From Helianthus annuus (Eukaryota; Streptophyta; Magnoliopsida; Asterales; Asteraceae): a DNA stretch of 64,000 nucleotides. Below are positions 45,285 to 55,858 of this stretch, piece by piece. The stretch is from the NCBI RefSeq assembly GCF_002127325.2, contig NC_035445.2, positions 86,267,912-86,331,911 on the forward strand, read 5' to 3'. Positions within the stretch are counted from its first letter, which is position 1. The number at the start of each line of letters is the position of its first letter. A model generated the notes under the pieces. The model was not told where the DNA came from and did not search any database. It saw only the letters and a list, made by a program, of their open reading frames with translations. The translations under genes and the position numbers were made by a program.

Positions 45285-46994
45285 ATGGCTGGGGGTAGGT
45301 TTCTCAAGCTGTTTGTTACTAATCTCCCCGATGGGTGTACTCCTTGGGAGCTCAGAAGAAGTATGGAAGCTTTTGGAGATATTGCAAATACGTACGTTGC
45401 CAAGAAGAGAGACAAGACGGGAAGCAGGTTTGGTTTCGCTACATTTAAGGATATCAGGGATGACCGGGAGTTACTGAAGAGTCTTGAGGGGGTTAAGATG
45501 GGAGACTTCAGGTTAAAGATTAATGTGGCGAGGTTCTCGGCGGAAAACTTGGGTGGCAGCGTTAAACAAGTCAATTATTCTAATCAGGTCAGTAATGGTG
45601 CTAAGAACTCCTTCGGAAGAAACGATAACCTCAGGGGTGCTAGAAGTTATAGAGACGTGGTGGGGATGGCAAAAGAAGCAGGTGGAGCGAGTGCAGGCTA
45701 TGACGGGTCTAAGGAACCTAATGAGAAGGTGATTGTGGTGCCGGACAGATCTGGGGCATTCGAGAACCTTGTTGGGGTGGCTCTGGTAGGAAGAGCAGTG
45801 GATTTGGAGACTTTAGTTGACTTCGACAGGTTATTGAAGATTGCTAAACTGCCAGTTGCGAATTTCCAGTATCTCGGTGGTTTATCTCTGTTAATTACGT
45901 TTCATGACGAGGAGGCGGCTAAGCGTTTTCGGGAAGGTAAGAATATTTGGAGCCCATGGTTTTCGAGGTTAGACCCGTGGAGAGGTCAGACTCTTCCACT
46001 TGAAAGGGTAGCTTGGCTGAAGCTGTTCGGAATTCCCTTGCACCTGTTTGACTCGGAGGTGATGGGTCAAATCGGTGAGTCTTTTGGGAAGGTTCTCTTT
46101 GTGCCCAAGTTTTTTGAAGAGGATCATGATTTATCGGTATCCAGGGTGGGGGTGTTGGTTAGCTCTTCGGTTAGGATCAAAGAAGAGATCTCTTTGAGAT
46201 GGAAAGATAGGACGTTCAGGGTCTGGGTAGAGGAGGACCATCAGATTTGGGTCCCGGATTGCTTCGATAGAGAGGAGTGGTCGGAAGCGTCGGAGATTAA
46301 GTCACCGGAGGTATTTGTGGTTGACGGCATGCAGACCTCCGGCACCGGGGAGAAGGAGGAGAACATCGTTTCGGGTGCAGGTGGGGAAGCCGAGGAGCCG
46401 CATGTTCCAAACGTTTCATCTCCCCATGTTGATGTGCTTCCAGAGAATGTGGAAAGAGAAAAAGGCGGCGCCCCTGTCGAGGGCACCTTTAATGATTCGG
46501 ACAATTTGGAAGGTGGTGTTCATGTTTCAAAAGTGGTGGGGCCTGAGGGCGTGGTGGGCTTCAAAAGTGGGTCAGGACAGAAGTGCAAAAAGACAAAAAG
46601 GAGGGGTATCTTGGGCCAAAAATTTGGTAAGGCCCAAACGCAGTCAAAAGGGATCAAGGACAAGTCGCCAGAAGGGTCTAGGCCCAAGAAAAGGTCCAGG
46701 AACTGCGAGAATGAGGACGAACCTGGATTCGGCTTCATAGGGTTCACTTCCAAATTACCGTCTCAGTTCGATCTGAATTCTAGAGCTCAGTCAACGGATT
46801 CGTTAGCTGCTGACTCTCTCTCTCAAGGGAATCAACTAGTGGAGAACTTCCTTCGGAAGCATGGTGGAGTCTCGGACGAGGAGCTAGCAGCGACGATTGA
46901 TATTGGCGCTCAAGTGGGTGTCGAGCTTGGAAGCAGTGCTCTAAACGCCATCAAGGATCAAGGATTTTCAGGTATTAATGGGGTGAAGCCATGA
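45285..46994 (+). CDS. LINE ORF1, RNA-binding protein (569 aa)
   Basis: The first ATG of the frame is at 45285 (the frame is open slightly upstream but starts there only with GTG). Residues about 6-80 form an RRM with RNP2 LFVTNLP and RNP1 RFGFATF. A DUF4283-like region follows (GGLSLLITFHDEEAAKRF...PLERVAWLKLFGIP), then a long charged tail with GQKCKKTKRR and PKKRSRN, possible nuclear signals. No CCHC knuckle is seen. It would coat LINE RNA. Its TGA overlaps the ATG of ORF2. Confidence 0.88.
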   Translation: MAGGRFLKLFVTNLPDGCTPWELRRSMEAFGDIANTYVAKKRDKTGSRFGFATFKDIRDDRELLKSLEGVKMGDFRLKINVARFSAENLGGSVKQVNYSNQVSNGAKNSFGRNDNLRGARSYRDVVGMAKEAGGASAGYDGSKEPNEKVIVVPDRSGAFENLVGVALVGRAVDLETLVDFDRLLKIAKLPVANFQYLGGLSLLITFHDEEAAKRFREGKNIWSPWFSRLDPWRGQTLPLERVAWLKLFGIPLHLFDSEVMGQIGESFGKVLFVPKFFEEDHDLSVSRVGVLVSSSVRIKEEISLRWKDRTFRVWVEEDHQIWVPDCFDREEWSEASEIKSPEVFVVDGMQTSGTGEKEENIVSGAGGEAEEPHVPNVSSPHVDVLPENVEREKGGAPVEGTFNDSDNLEGGVHVSKVVGPEGVVGFKSGSGQKCKKTKRRGILGQKFGKAQTQSKGIKDKSPEGSRPKKRSRNCENEDEPGFGFIGFTSKLPSQFDLNSRAQSTDSLAADSLSQGNQLVENFLRKHGGVSDEELAATIDIGAQVGVELGSSALNAIKDQGFSGINGVKP

Positions 46995-49900
46995 ATTGCC
47001 TTTCTTTCAATTTACGTGGTTTTGGGGGTTTAGATAAACAGCGGTTGGTTAAGAATTTAAAGGGAAAGCACGGTATTAGTTTCATTGCTTTGCAAGAATC
47101 CAAAAAAAGTTCGGTTAAGGAAGCGGACATTATGGGCTTCTGGGGTAATAAGAGTTTCGGTTTCGACAGCGTGGATTCGGTGGGTCTATCCGGGGGGCTG
47201 GTTTGCATATGGGACCCTTCTGTTTTTCATATGTCCAGTTCGGTGAAGCATAGGAACTATCTTTTAATCAGGGGTACTTTGAAGGGGTGTGGGTCGAGAT
47301 TGAACTTTATTAATGTCTATGCCCCGCAGAGCGTTGTAGCTAAAAAATTGGTGTGGGACGAGATTTACCAGCTAATTTCTGAGTTGGATGGGTTTTGGGT
47401 TATAGCTGGGGATTTTAATGCAGTTCGTTCGCGGGAGGAAAAGAAAAATTGCGGGTTCAAATCAGCGTGTGCTGCCAACTTTAATAGTTTTATTTTTGAC
47501 GCGGGTCTTCTTGAGTACAGAATGTCTGGCAGGAAGTTCACTTACTCGTCGCCGGATGGAAGAAAGCAGAGCAAGTTAGACAGGTTCTTGGTTAACTCGA
47601 ATTTTTTTAATAAGTGGCCTGAAGCTAGCGTGGTTGCGGTGCCTTCGGTTGTGTCCGACCATTGTCCGATCATGTTAAAGTCCGTCTTATGCAACTTCGG
47701 CCCGAAACCATTCCGGATATTCGACTCCTGGTTTGATAAACCTGGTTTTCATGATACGGTTGTCTCAGCTTTGGGTAAAGATTTTGGGGATCTTGGTCCT
47801 CCGGATGTCAATCTCATGAAAAGGCTGAGTGTCCTTAGAGCTGACTTGAAAATATGGAGGGATGAGATGTTGAAAAAAAGCTCGGAGGAAGTGATGTTGG
47901 CTCAGTCGGAGCTGGACAGTATACAGGCTGCCTCGGAGGTTAGAGAGTTAACGGAGGACGAGGAGTGGATTCTGCTGGAAAGTAAAAAGATTATTAAGGA
48001 GGATGAAGAGCGGAAGACTAGCGACTTCAGACAACGTTCCAGAATTAAATGGTCCAAGGAAGGTGACGAGAATTCGAGTTTCTTTCACTCTATGGTGAAT
48101 TGTAGGAAGGCCTCTAATTCGGTGCACGGGTTGGAGGTTGAAGGTAATTGGGTGTCCAAACCGTCTCTCGTGAAAAAGGAGGTTTATAAGTTTTTCAGGG
48201 CAAAATTTGTTGAAGATTGTGAGGTCCGCCCCCGTCTGCTGTGTGCTAACATTAAAAAGCTTTCGGATGTGGATGCCTCAAATCTGGAGTCTCGGTTTAG
48301 CAAGGAAGAAATAAAGGCTGCAGTTTTTGAATGTGGTGAAGATAAGGCTCCTGGCCCCGATGGAGTTAACTTTCGGTTTGTGAAGCGCTTCTGGGATGTT
48401 CTCGAAAATGATTTTGTTAAAATATTGGATGATTTTTACTGCAATGGCGTGATCAATATGGGCTGCGGATCCTCTTTTATCGCCATGATCCCGAAATCTT
48501 CTGATCCTATCGGTCTCAATGACTACCGTCCTATAAGTTTAGTTGGCGTCATCAACAAGGTGATTTCGAAGGTTCTAGCATGTAGACTCAAAAAAGTTAT
48601 GGACAAGATTATTTCGCCCACTCAATCGGCTTTTATTGGGGGTAGATATATACTGGATGGCCCTCTCATTCTGAATGAAATTCTGCGGTGGTCAAAGAAA
48701 GTTAAAAGCAAGATTTTCGTCCTTAAGATTGATTTCGAAAAAGCGTACGACAATGTTCACTGGAATTTCGTGCTGGAGGTTCTCAATCAAATGGGTTTTT
48801 CAGCGAGATGGTGTTCGTGGATCAAAGGAATTTTATCGTCGGCTAGAGCGTCGGTGCTAGTTAACGGATCTCCTACCTTTGAGTTTAAGTGTCATAAAGG
48901 TATGCGCCAGGGAGACCCTATCTCTCCGTTTCTTTTTGTCATAGTTATGGAAGCTCTTTCGTGTATGTTAGAGAAAGCCTGTAATTTGGAGGTAGTTAAA
49001 GGAATTGGGCTCCCGAACGGAGGCCCGGAGATTTCTCATTTGCTTTATGCCGATGATGCGGTGATTATGGGCGAATGGTCCACGACGAATATCCAAAATG
49101 TGGTTAGAATCCTGAGGTGTTTTCATTTGTGCTCGGGGCTCAAAATCAACTTATCGAAATCGAAGCTGTTTGGGGTGGGGGTGCACCCTAGGGAGGTAGA
49201 GGAGATGAGTGGGATGGTCGGGTGTGAAGTGGATTCATTTCCGTGTAAGTTTCTCGGGCTTAACGTGGGGGCTAATATGAACCGGTATGCTAATTGGAGA
49301 CCGGTTTTCGATGTGTTCGAGAAGCGTCTCTCTCTTTGGAAAGCTTCTTTGTTGTCCATTGGTGGAAGAGTCACTTTGATTCGGTCGGTTCTTGAGAGTC
49401 TCCCCAATTATTACATGTCGTTGTATCGAGCTCCAGTTAAGGTGTTGCAAGATTTGGAATCTTTGATCAGAAAGTTTCTTTGGGGAGGGTCTCCGGAGGT
49501 TAAAAAAATTCATTGGGTCGCGTGGGATAGGGTTGCGTCGCCGGTTAAAATGGGCGGTCTCGGGCTCCAAAATCTTAGAGATATAAATATAGCGTTGTTA
49601 TCTAAATGGGGGTGGAGATACAAAAACGAGCAGGACGGTTTGTGGGTTAAGGTCGTTGATGCGTTTCATTCCGGTGGTTCGGATTGGGGGTTTCTCCCGG
49701 TGAAAAAAGCTTTAGGTGGTGTATGGACGAACATTGTTTCGACGATCAACCGGCCTTTGTTTGACGACGTGCCTATCCGGAATTTATTCAAAGGAGAGGT
49801 TAAGTCTGGCGATAAAATATTATTTTGGTTAGACCCATGGTTGTTCGACGTTCCGTTGAAGGAGAGGTATCCCGCTCTTTTTAAATTGGAAGTGGTGAAG

Positions 49901-50629
49901 CCGTGTAGGGTGTGTGATCGGCTTGAAGGTAGTGGTTTGTGGCTCTGGAAACATGACCCGTCGTCTGTCGATGAGTTGGCTGAATGGCGTTCGCTGGAAT
50001 CGGCTATCAGCTTGATTAACCTGTCTTCTGGCGCGGATAAGTGGATCTGGCAGGGGAGCGGCTCTAATGGGTTCTCGGTGGCAGCGGTCAAACGTCATAT
50101 TGGATCCTTACGTGACTTCAGCAACCGGTATGTTATGGATTGGTGCTCATGGGTTCCCAAAAAGTGTAATATTTTCGCTTGGCGAGCTGAACTTGATAGA
50201 ATTGCCACGGTTGAGGCGCTTCAAACGAGGGGCGTCACGATCATTGATGACGAGTGTAAATTGTGCAATGAAGGGTTGGATTCGGTGTTACATATATTCT
50301 CGGCGTGCCCGTTTGCTTTAGGGGTGTGGGAGAAAATAAGCTTTTGGTGCCGAATTCCGAGATTTTTTGTTTTTTCGTTTAGAGACTTGCTGGAGGTGCA
50401 CAAAGTGGGAAATAAGAGGCAGTCGGAACAGGTAGCGATTCATGGGATTGTGATTACGGCCAGTTGGGTCCTGTGGAAGACCAGGAACAATCGGAGATTC
50501 AAAGGTATTAGAAGTGGTATCGATGAGGTTTTTAGCGAGATTAGGGTGGTTAGTTTTTTTTGGTTCAAACATAGAGCTAAGAAAGGAAATTTTGATTGGG
50601 GGGATTGGTGTAAATTTGTAAATATGTAG
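46991..50629 (+). CDS. LINE ORF2, endonuclease-reverse transcriptase (1212 aa)
   Basis: The start overlaps the ORF1 stop as ATGA (46991-46994), which suggests stop-restart translation. An AP-type endonuclease comes first: NLRGFGG, QESK, NVYAP, GDFNAV and SDHCPI within about 230 residues. The reverse transcriptase follows with NDYRPISL, KIDFEKAYD, GMRQGDPISPFLF and YADD (near residue 685). The C-terminal zinc-binding region (WIWQGSGSNGFSVAA, CKLCNEGLDSVLHIFSACP) is the plant zf-RVT domain. All key residues are present. The enzyme would nick target DNA and prime on it. Confidence 0.93.
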   Translation: MNCLSFNLRGFGGLDKQRLVKNLKGKHGISFIALQESKKSSVKEADIMGFWGNKSFGFDSVDSVGLSGGLVCIWDPSVFHMSSSVKHRNYLLIRGTLKGCGSRLNFINVYAPQSVVAKKLVWDEIYQLISELDGFWVIAGDFNAVRSREEKKNCGFKSACAANFNSFIFDAGLLEYRMSGRKFTYSSPDGRKQSKLDRFLVNSNFFNKWPEASVVAVPSVVSDHCPIMLKSVLCNFGPKPFRIFDSWFDKPGFHDTVVSALGKDFGDLGPPDVNLMKRLSVLRADLKIWRDEMLKKSSEEVMLAQSELDSIQAASEVRELTEDEEWILLESKKIIKEDEERKTSDFRQRSRIKWSKEGDENSSFFHSMVNCRKASNSVHGLEVEGNWVSKPSLVKKEVYKFFRAKFVEDCEVRPRLLCANIKKLSDVDASNLESRFSKEEIKAAVFECGEDKAPGPDGVNFRFVKRFWDVLENDFVKILDDFYCNGVINMGCGSSFIAMIPKSSDPIGLNDYRPISLVGVINKVISKVLACRLKKVMDKIISPTQSAFIGGRYILDGPLILNEILRWSKKVKSKIFVLKIDFEKAYDNVHWNFVLEVLNQMGFSARWCSWIKGILSSARASVLVNGSPTFEFKCHKGMRQGDPISPFLFVIVMEALSCMLEKACNLEVVKGIGLPNGGPEISHLLYADDAVIMGEWSTTNIQNVVRILRCFHLCSGLKINLSKSKLFGVGVHPREVEEMSGMVGCEVDSFPCKFLGLNVGANMNRYANWRPVFDVFEKRLSLWKASLLSIGGRVTLIRSVLESLPNYYMSLYRAPVKVLQDLESLIRKFLWGGSPEVKKIHWVAWDRVASPVKMGGLGLQNLRDINIALLSKWGWRYKNEQDGLWVKVVDAFHSGGSDWGFLPVKKALGGVWTNIVSTINRPLFDDVPIRNLFKGEVKSGDKILFWLDPWLFDVPLKERYPALFKLEVVKPCRVCDRLEGSGLWLWKHDPSSVDELAEWRSLESAISLINLSSGADKWIWQGSGSNGFSVAAVKRHIGSLRDFSNRYVMDWCSWVPKKCNIFAWRAELDRIATVEALQTRGVTIIDDECKLCNEGLDSVLHIFSACPFALGVWEKISFWCRIPRFFVFSFRDLLEVHKVGNKRQSEQVAIHGIVITASWVLWKTRNNRRFKGIRSGIDEVFSEIRVVSFFWFKHRAKKGNFDWGDWCKFVNM

Positions 50630-50690
50630 TTGTGTTGTTTTGGTCCGTCCCGGTCTTCGGGTTCGGTTTGTGTTAATGAAGTTTTCCTTT

Positions 50691-50691
<1 letters not shown>

Positions 50692-50738
<47 letters not shown>
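50692..50738 (+). repeat. A tail of the LINE
   Basis: About 47 consecutive A directly before the right target duplication. Confidence 0.95.
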
Positions 50739-50741
<3 letters not shown>

Positions 50742-50753
50742 AAATTTTCTTGA

Positions 50754-51210
50754 TCATATATTAAAAGCGTACATCATTTATTGGTTATTTGAATATGTTT
50801 CTACAGTTTTTGGTACAAATCATGAAGTGTTGGGATAATAACTTTCTAGCAACAATCACAAAAAAGTGTTGTTTTTTAGGTATATTGGGAATTGTTAATT
50901 AGGAGAAAAAAATGAATATTTCATAGCAGGTAAAGTGAGTTTAAGTAGCGTTGAGTTCAAACTGAAACATTCAAGAATCATAGGTTTGTATGTAAATCAA
51001 ATCTTCACCTAATAATAATAAGGTAAAATGCGTGAATCATAAGGACTTAATTAAAAAGGTTAAAATGAAAATTATTTTTGAGTTTTTTCCACCCTTAGTA
51101 GTAGTCCCAGCTAGATGATTCTTGCAAAGATAAGTTTCTGAGTCCTTTTCAAAACTTATCTTGCAACATTGCTAACTCCTCCTTCATTGCGTAGTACACA
51201 TTACTACCCT
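50754..51210. other. AT-rich spacer
   Basis: No gene or element was recognised. It is the continuation of the DNA left of the LINE. Confidence 0.5.
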
Positions 51211-52433
51211 GAGATGGGATCAAATACAAACCTCAATATGTGTAAGAACTATAAGAACCAACCACCATTAGACATGTGTCCTTCATTAAAAAAACTAGAC
51301 AAGGGTATTTTAGACTTTATCACTCTATTTTTTGAATTTAATTAATTCCAAATTTTAATTATCCCCTATATTCATGCACTATTTCAAATCAAAATTTGAA
51401 AATTTCCAACAACAGGCACTTTGTAAATCAGCACAATCTTCACAAATCGCAACAATAGGCACTTTGTTAATCAGCACTTTGTTAATCAGCACAATCTCCG
51501 GCAACAACAGGTAATTTGTTAATCAACACTTTGTAACTAATTATTACAACTATATGATTGTTTTAAACTAAGATAAAAGTCAATAAAGATAAGTACCAAG
51601 AATTCAAATAAAGAAATAAACAGATAAACTAAAATAAAAACTTGAAATTAATTTTCCATTACGCAGTTAGCATGTGTATTTACATAAATTTAGTTTCCTG
51701 TTGTGCTTGTTTTTCAAGTGCAGCAAAAAACAAATTTAATTCCCTGTTGTGCTTGTTTTTCAAGTGCTGCTAAAACATGTGCTACTTATTTTTTTTCAGT
51801 ATGTTTTTAATGTGTTGTTTACACATGTGCTGGTATGTTTCTAAAGTTCTGTTAGCACATGTGCTGATATGTTTTTAAAGTGTTGTTAGCATATGTGCTG
51901 GTATGTTTTTAAAGTGTTGTTAATACACGTTTTGGTTAGTTTTCAAAGTGCTGATTCAAATCACCTTCAAGCAGGATAAAATCTTATGGAAAGAATATTT
52001 AACAAATTTTATGACATATCTCGATGGGCAATTATATTGTAATTAACACATAATCAGCACATTATCAGCACAATTATAAAACAACTTTTAGTAACTTTTT
52101 TAAAAGTTATTTTTATAAATAAAAAAAGTATAGCAATATGGTACTCATATTAAAGATAAAAAAATACTTGATTTTATGGTATATTTTTTTTTAAAAAAAT
52201 AATGAAGTATATAAAAGTTATTTTAGTTTAAAAAACCTTGGTGGAATTTGTATTTAATTGAAAATGTCAAATGAGTAGCAATTTTACATAATTACCCCTA
52301 ACTTGTTAGTACTAATTTTTAATTATAAGGGTTTTATTTATAATCAATCATAACCCTTGATTTAAACTATCAATGGTTCAGATCTGTTCTTACGGTTCTT
52401 ACAGTTAGCACTGTTTGTACAGGATCTCAACCC
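51211..52433. mobile_element. Non-autonomous Mutator-like element, 1.2 kb
   Basis: A perfect 10-bp duplication ttactaccct flanks it (51201-51210, 52434-52443). The ends GAGATGGGATC...TACAAAC and, inverted, GGGTTGAGATC...TACAAAC match at about two thirds of positions, and GTAAGAAC/ATAAGAAC follow on both sides. The inside is AT-rich with four or so 45-bp repeats (about 51790-51960) and no coding region. Confidence 0.7.
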
Positions 52434-52443
52434 TTACTACCCT

Positions 52444-52705
52444 TTCGTACAAATCCTTTGGCTTGCAACCTAATGGCACCCACTTTGATCAGGTGTTTAT
52501 ATTCATGTTGGGAGTGGGTTTGATTTTTGCTGCATCTTCCCTCGTTGGTCCAGTTCCCACACCTAACACATTTTTCATATCTTTTAACTTTTCTTTTGGT
52601 GACACTTTTTGACAAGCCGCAGTATGGTGGCTATTATTCTTGCTTGTGTCACCATTTCCTCACGTGATGTGTTTTGAGGAAAACCAATTCTTTAAGCTTG
52701 GTTGC
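52444..52705. other. Unassigned segment left of element F
   Basis: It ends with gttgc (52701-52705), the left target duplication of F, and is the natural neighbour of 63006 onward. Short open frames exist on both strands, none recognised. Confidence 0.5.
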
Positions 52706-53333
52706 TGTTGATGCAACAAACACGGGACCAAGGATGGTAGCTAAGCTGGTTAGGCAAAAGGGCTGAAGGGTTCAGTTTTGCCTAACGCAGGTCGCGGGGT
52801 CCCTCCACGTTTGCAAAACGTGGAAGGAGGTTCACTAGTATGTTTTTGTTATTTGCTTTGAGGTTCTTTCTCCGAGGCCAGCTCGGATCCAGAAAAGAAA
52901 GCAAATGGAACGAATGTGAGATGAATCAGGTCAAGAGTTGTTTGGAAGTGACAAAGAACTCTTTGAATGACTAGAGATTAAGGAATCTCTGTGTTTTCGG
53001 AATGTCTTTGAAGTGTTCAGGAGCTGTCCTCTTATAGTGGAAGACTCTTCCTGAAATGGCATAAACTATACTAGCGAGACCTGTTTGCATATGGAGGGTT
53101 TCCCCTTTTGGGGTTGAAGGCTTTGGACCCCTGGTTAATAGAGTGTGGCTGTGCAGACCTGCTCTGACTTTGTGAGTTGGTGAGCATGGGTTGGTGAGAC
53201 TAGTCCTTGGACATGACTGATTACTGTTTCTCGATTTCCTCATTTTACAGCTTTTGATCCGATGAACCTTTCAACCTTTTAAGCTCTTTGCATATTAATC
53301 ATTTTGTTTATCCTTGGGCTACCCCCGTCGTCA
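52706..53333 (-). repeat. 3' LTR of element F
   Basis: 628 bp; on the minus strand it starts TGACGACGG and ends GCATCAACA. A G-rich polypurine tract (minus-strand complement of 53334-53343) directly precedes it. Confidence 0.95.
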
Positions 53334-53670
53334 GCCCCCCAAGTCAGAGGTTTTTGGGGTAGTATACTCAAAGACTTCTGACTTTTATGCACGTCTTTTA
53401 AAGGCTTCAAGGGTTCGTTGCTTGGAGGCTTGAGAGGTTTGAGGCAGTTACTTTTTTGAATTTTGAATTTGAAACGATTTGACAGTTGATTTGATTGACA
53501 TGTGTCAGGCGGCGGTTTTGCAGGTACCATTTATTTACCTTTATTACCCTTACTTTATTATCATATTTATTTTGTGTTTGGAAAATTTCTTCACTTTACT
53601 CTCAATCATTCACAGTATCCTTCCTCAGGTTAGTTTCTCTCCTTCATTTTCGTTTTTGCTTTGTTCAATC

Positions 53671-55858
53671 ATGGGTGCCCTTAAGGATTTAGCGAGGTCA
53701 TTTTCTCGAATGACACAAGAGGAAGTAGACCTGTTTTGCCTTGAATATGGTATTGATAAAAAGTTTAATCCAACCGCCCCTTCTTGCGATGTTTCTATTG
53801 ACAAACCGATTCCTGGTTCGATTGCTTTGTATTGTCGCCATTTTCAATGGTCCAATCTTCGTTACCCTTTTTCGTTTTTTGTTCTAAACTTGCTTGAGTA
53901 TTACCGAGTGTCTTTTGGGCAAGTTCATCCAAAAGGAATGGCTAGGGTTTTGCACTTTGAAGTGCTCTGTCGTGCTCTTGGCTATGATCCCTCTCTGTTG
54001 CTTTTCCGGAGGTTTTTTCGTTTAGCCAAAAATGGCGATTGGTTTACTTTTGAAACGACAAAGGTTGATACTTGTCTCATTTTATCCATGGTTACAACCC
54101 TTGGATCCTGGAAGGATCAGTTTTTCTGGGTTTCTGATTCTATTATTCCTTTCAAAATGGTATGGAGGCGTCCGGATGCTGTTCTCAATGATCCGGAGCC
54201 TTCTGAGTCTGAATTGAACGATGCCTTTCTTTCAGCCATTCGGGGGTGCCCTTCGAGGGTTCGTCCCTTTCCCGAACATTTGTTAGTGCTTTTAGGGGTT
54301 AGTAATATTTGGGCAAAAGCCGATCGGGATCCGGTGTTAATGAGAAATGGCCTTGGTATGCATTTTCCCCTTTTATGCCTTTTTACTTTACTTTGTTTGT
54401 GACTTAATTTTCTTTATTTGTTTTTTGCCAGTTATGTCTGCTTTGGATTTTATCAAAAGTGACGACACGTCTGATGTTGTTTTTGAGGATGCCCCGACTG
54501 TTCCGGGTGAGAATGTTGTGGTGAGAACTTCCGAGCAAAGGTTTGAGGGCACGGGTTATGCTAATGTTGCCAATGTTAAGGGTTTTACCAAGTCTACTGC
54601 CCCTAAGTCTTCAAGTCGCCGATCTTCTCGTCGTTTGCTGGAAGCTGGGCTTCAATCCACTTCCACTGAGCCAGTGGATTTGACTGATGATATTGAGGTT
54701 TCGGAGGATCAGGTTGAAGCGGGTGTTGAACAAGATAAGGAGTTGGTTGTTCATGGCAAGAAGGTTCGAGGTAAGAAGGTTATTCCTGTTCAAGAATCTT
54801 CAAGCAGGGACGCTGGAGGGTTGGACCCTGAAGGTGTTTATGTGCCTGCTTGGCAAGTGAAGAATGATGATACCTTCAAGGATGCTGCCGTTTGTGAGGA
54901 TGCTCTTAGTCATCTTGCTCCTCCCTCTGTTCGTGAAACCATTGCTGAGATGGACGATGACTTTATGTTATCTCGCATGGTTTTAACCACTTGTAACCTT
55001 GCTGCCATGCTTCCCCAAGGGAATACTCGCTTTCGCCAAAGGATGCGGGAGTATGAGGATTTTTCTAAAAAGAAGGACAAGATGAAATCCTCCCTAGCAT
55101 CAATGAAGAAGGAAGTGGCTGGGTTTGCAGAGAAGGAGGCAGCGTGGAAGAAGGAGGTTGATGGTTTGAAGAAGATGCATGATATTGAGATGGGTGACCT
55201 GAGGAAGAGCTTTGAAGCAAATTTGTTGAAGTTGAAGGCTGATCGAGAGGCCTTGTCCGTCCAGCAGCAGGCTTTTCGTGAAGAAAAGGAAGGGTTGAAA
55301 GCTTCAGTTGGTCAGGTGACTGCGGACAATCAATGGTTGATCGAGCATGGTTTCCAGCAGGTGGTTACTTACCTTTTGCATTCCAAGGAATTTAACTCTG
55401 CCCTTGGTGATGTTTACACAAAGCTGCTGAACCTGGGGAAGCATCAAGGCCTTACTGCTGGCTATAAACTTCATGAATCTGGACAACCTTTGGAGAAGTC
55501 TCCCATGTTTCGCCCCGAGGCTTCTGATATCTTCAAGGCTTCTGTTGAGCAGATGGAGAGGCTAACCTACCCTTACATTCATGAGGTATCCTCTTGCTTT
55601 GGTAAGCCTTTGTCTGTTTTACAGGGATTGAAGCCTGAGGGTTTGAATGAGAAAGTTTGTGCCGAGGTTTTGGATTCCTTGTCAAGGAAGAGGTCATACT
55701 CTGGGGATAGTGATGATACCCTCTCGAGTTTGCCTGAGGCTTCGAAGGATGCCGGTTTAGAGACCTCTGCGGTTGGTGGTGAAGAAGGGGCTAAGATGAA
55801 GAAGACTAAGAAAGCCAAGAAGTCTAAAGTTGAAGGTTCTAAGCCTTCTATTAACTGA
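53671..55858 (+). CDS. Spliced antisense extra gene of F (703 aa, two exons)
   Basis: Exon 1 is 53671-54355 and exon 2 is 54432-55858; the 76-bp intron has GT-AG ends and the phases fit (2112 nt). Exon 1 (MGALKDLARSFSRMTQEEVD...) codes the plant putative gypsy-type transposon domain: YPFSFFVLNLLEYYRV, GDWFTFE, WKDQFFWV. Exon 2 has a Ser-rich basic linker, a long coiled coil (about 55050-55320) and a Lys-rich C-terminus (KKTKKAKKSKVEG). Architecture and antisense position match the genes of A, B and D, though the sequence is very different. Function unknown. Confidence 0.85.

Larger units (their letters stand above)
44854..50738 (+). mobile_element. Full-length L1-type LINE
   Basis: It is 5,885 bp with a 431-bp 5' leader, two open frames, a short 3' region and a 47-nt A tail (50692-50738), bounded by a perfect 15-bp duplication. 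Both frames are free of stops and the duplication and tail are undecayed, so the insertion is recent and may still be competent. It is GC-richer than the flanks. It lies in the same orientation as the hydrolase gene and about 150 bp behind its stop. Confidence 0.95.

Noticed and set aside
52415..52615. Small frames on both strands left of F as kinesin-13 exons
   Set aside because: No kinesin motif and no splice fit with the exons at 63585-64000.
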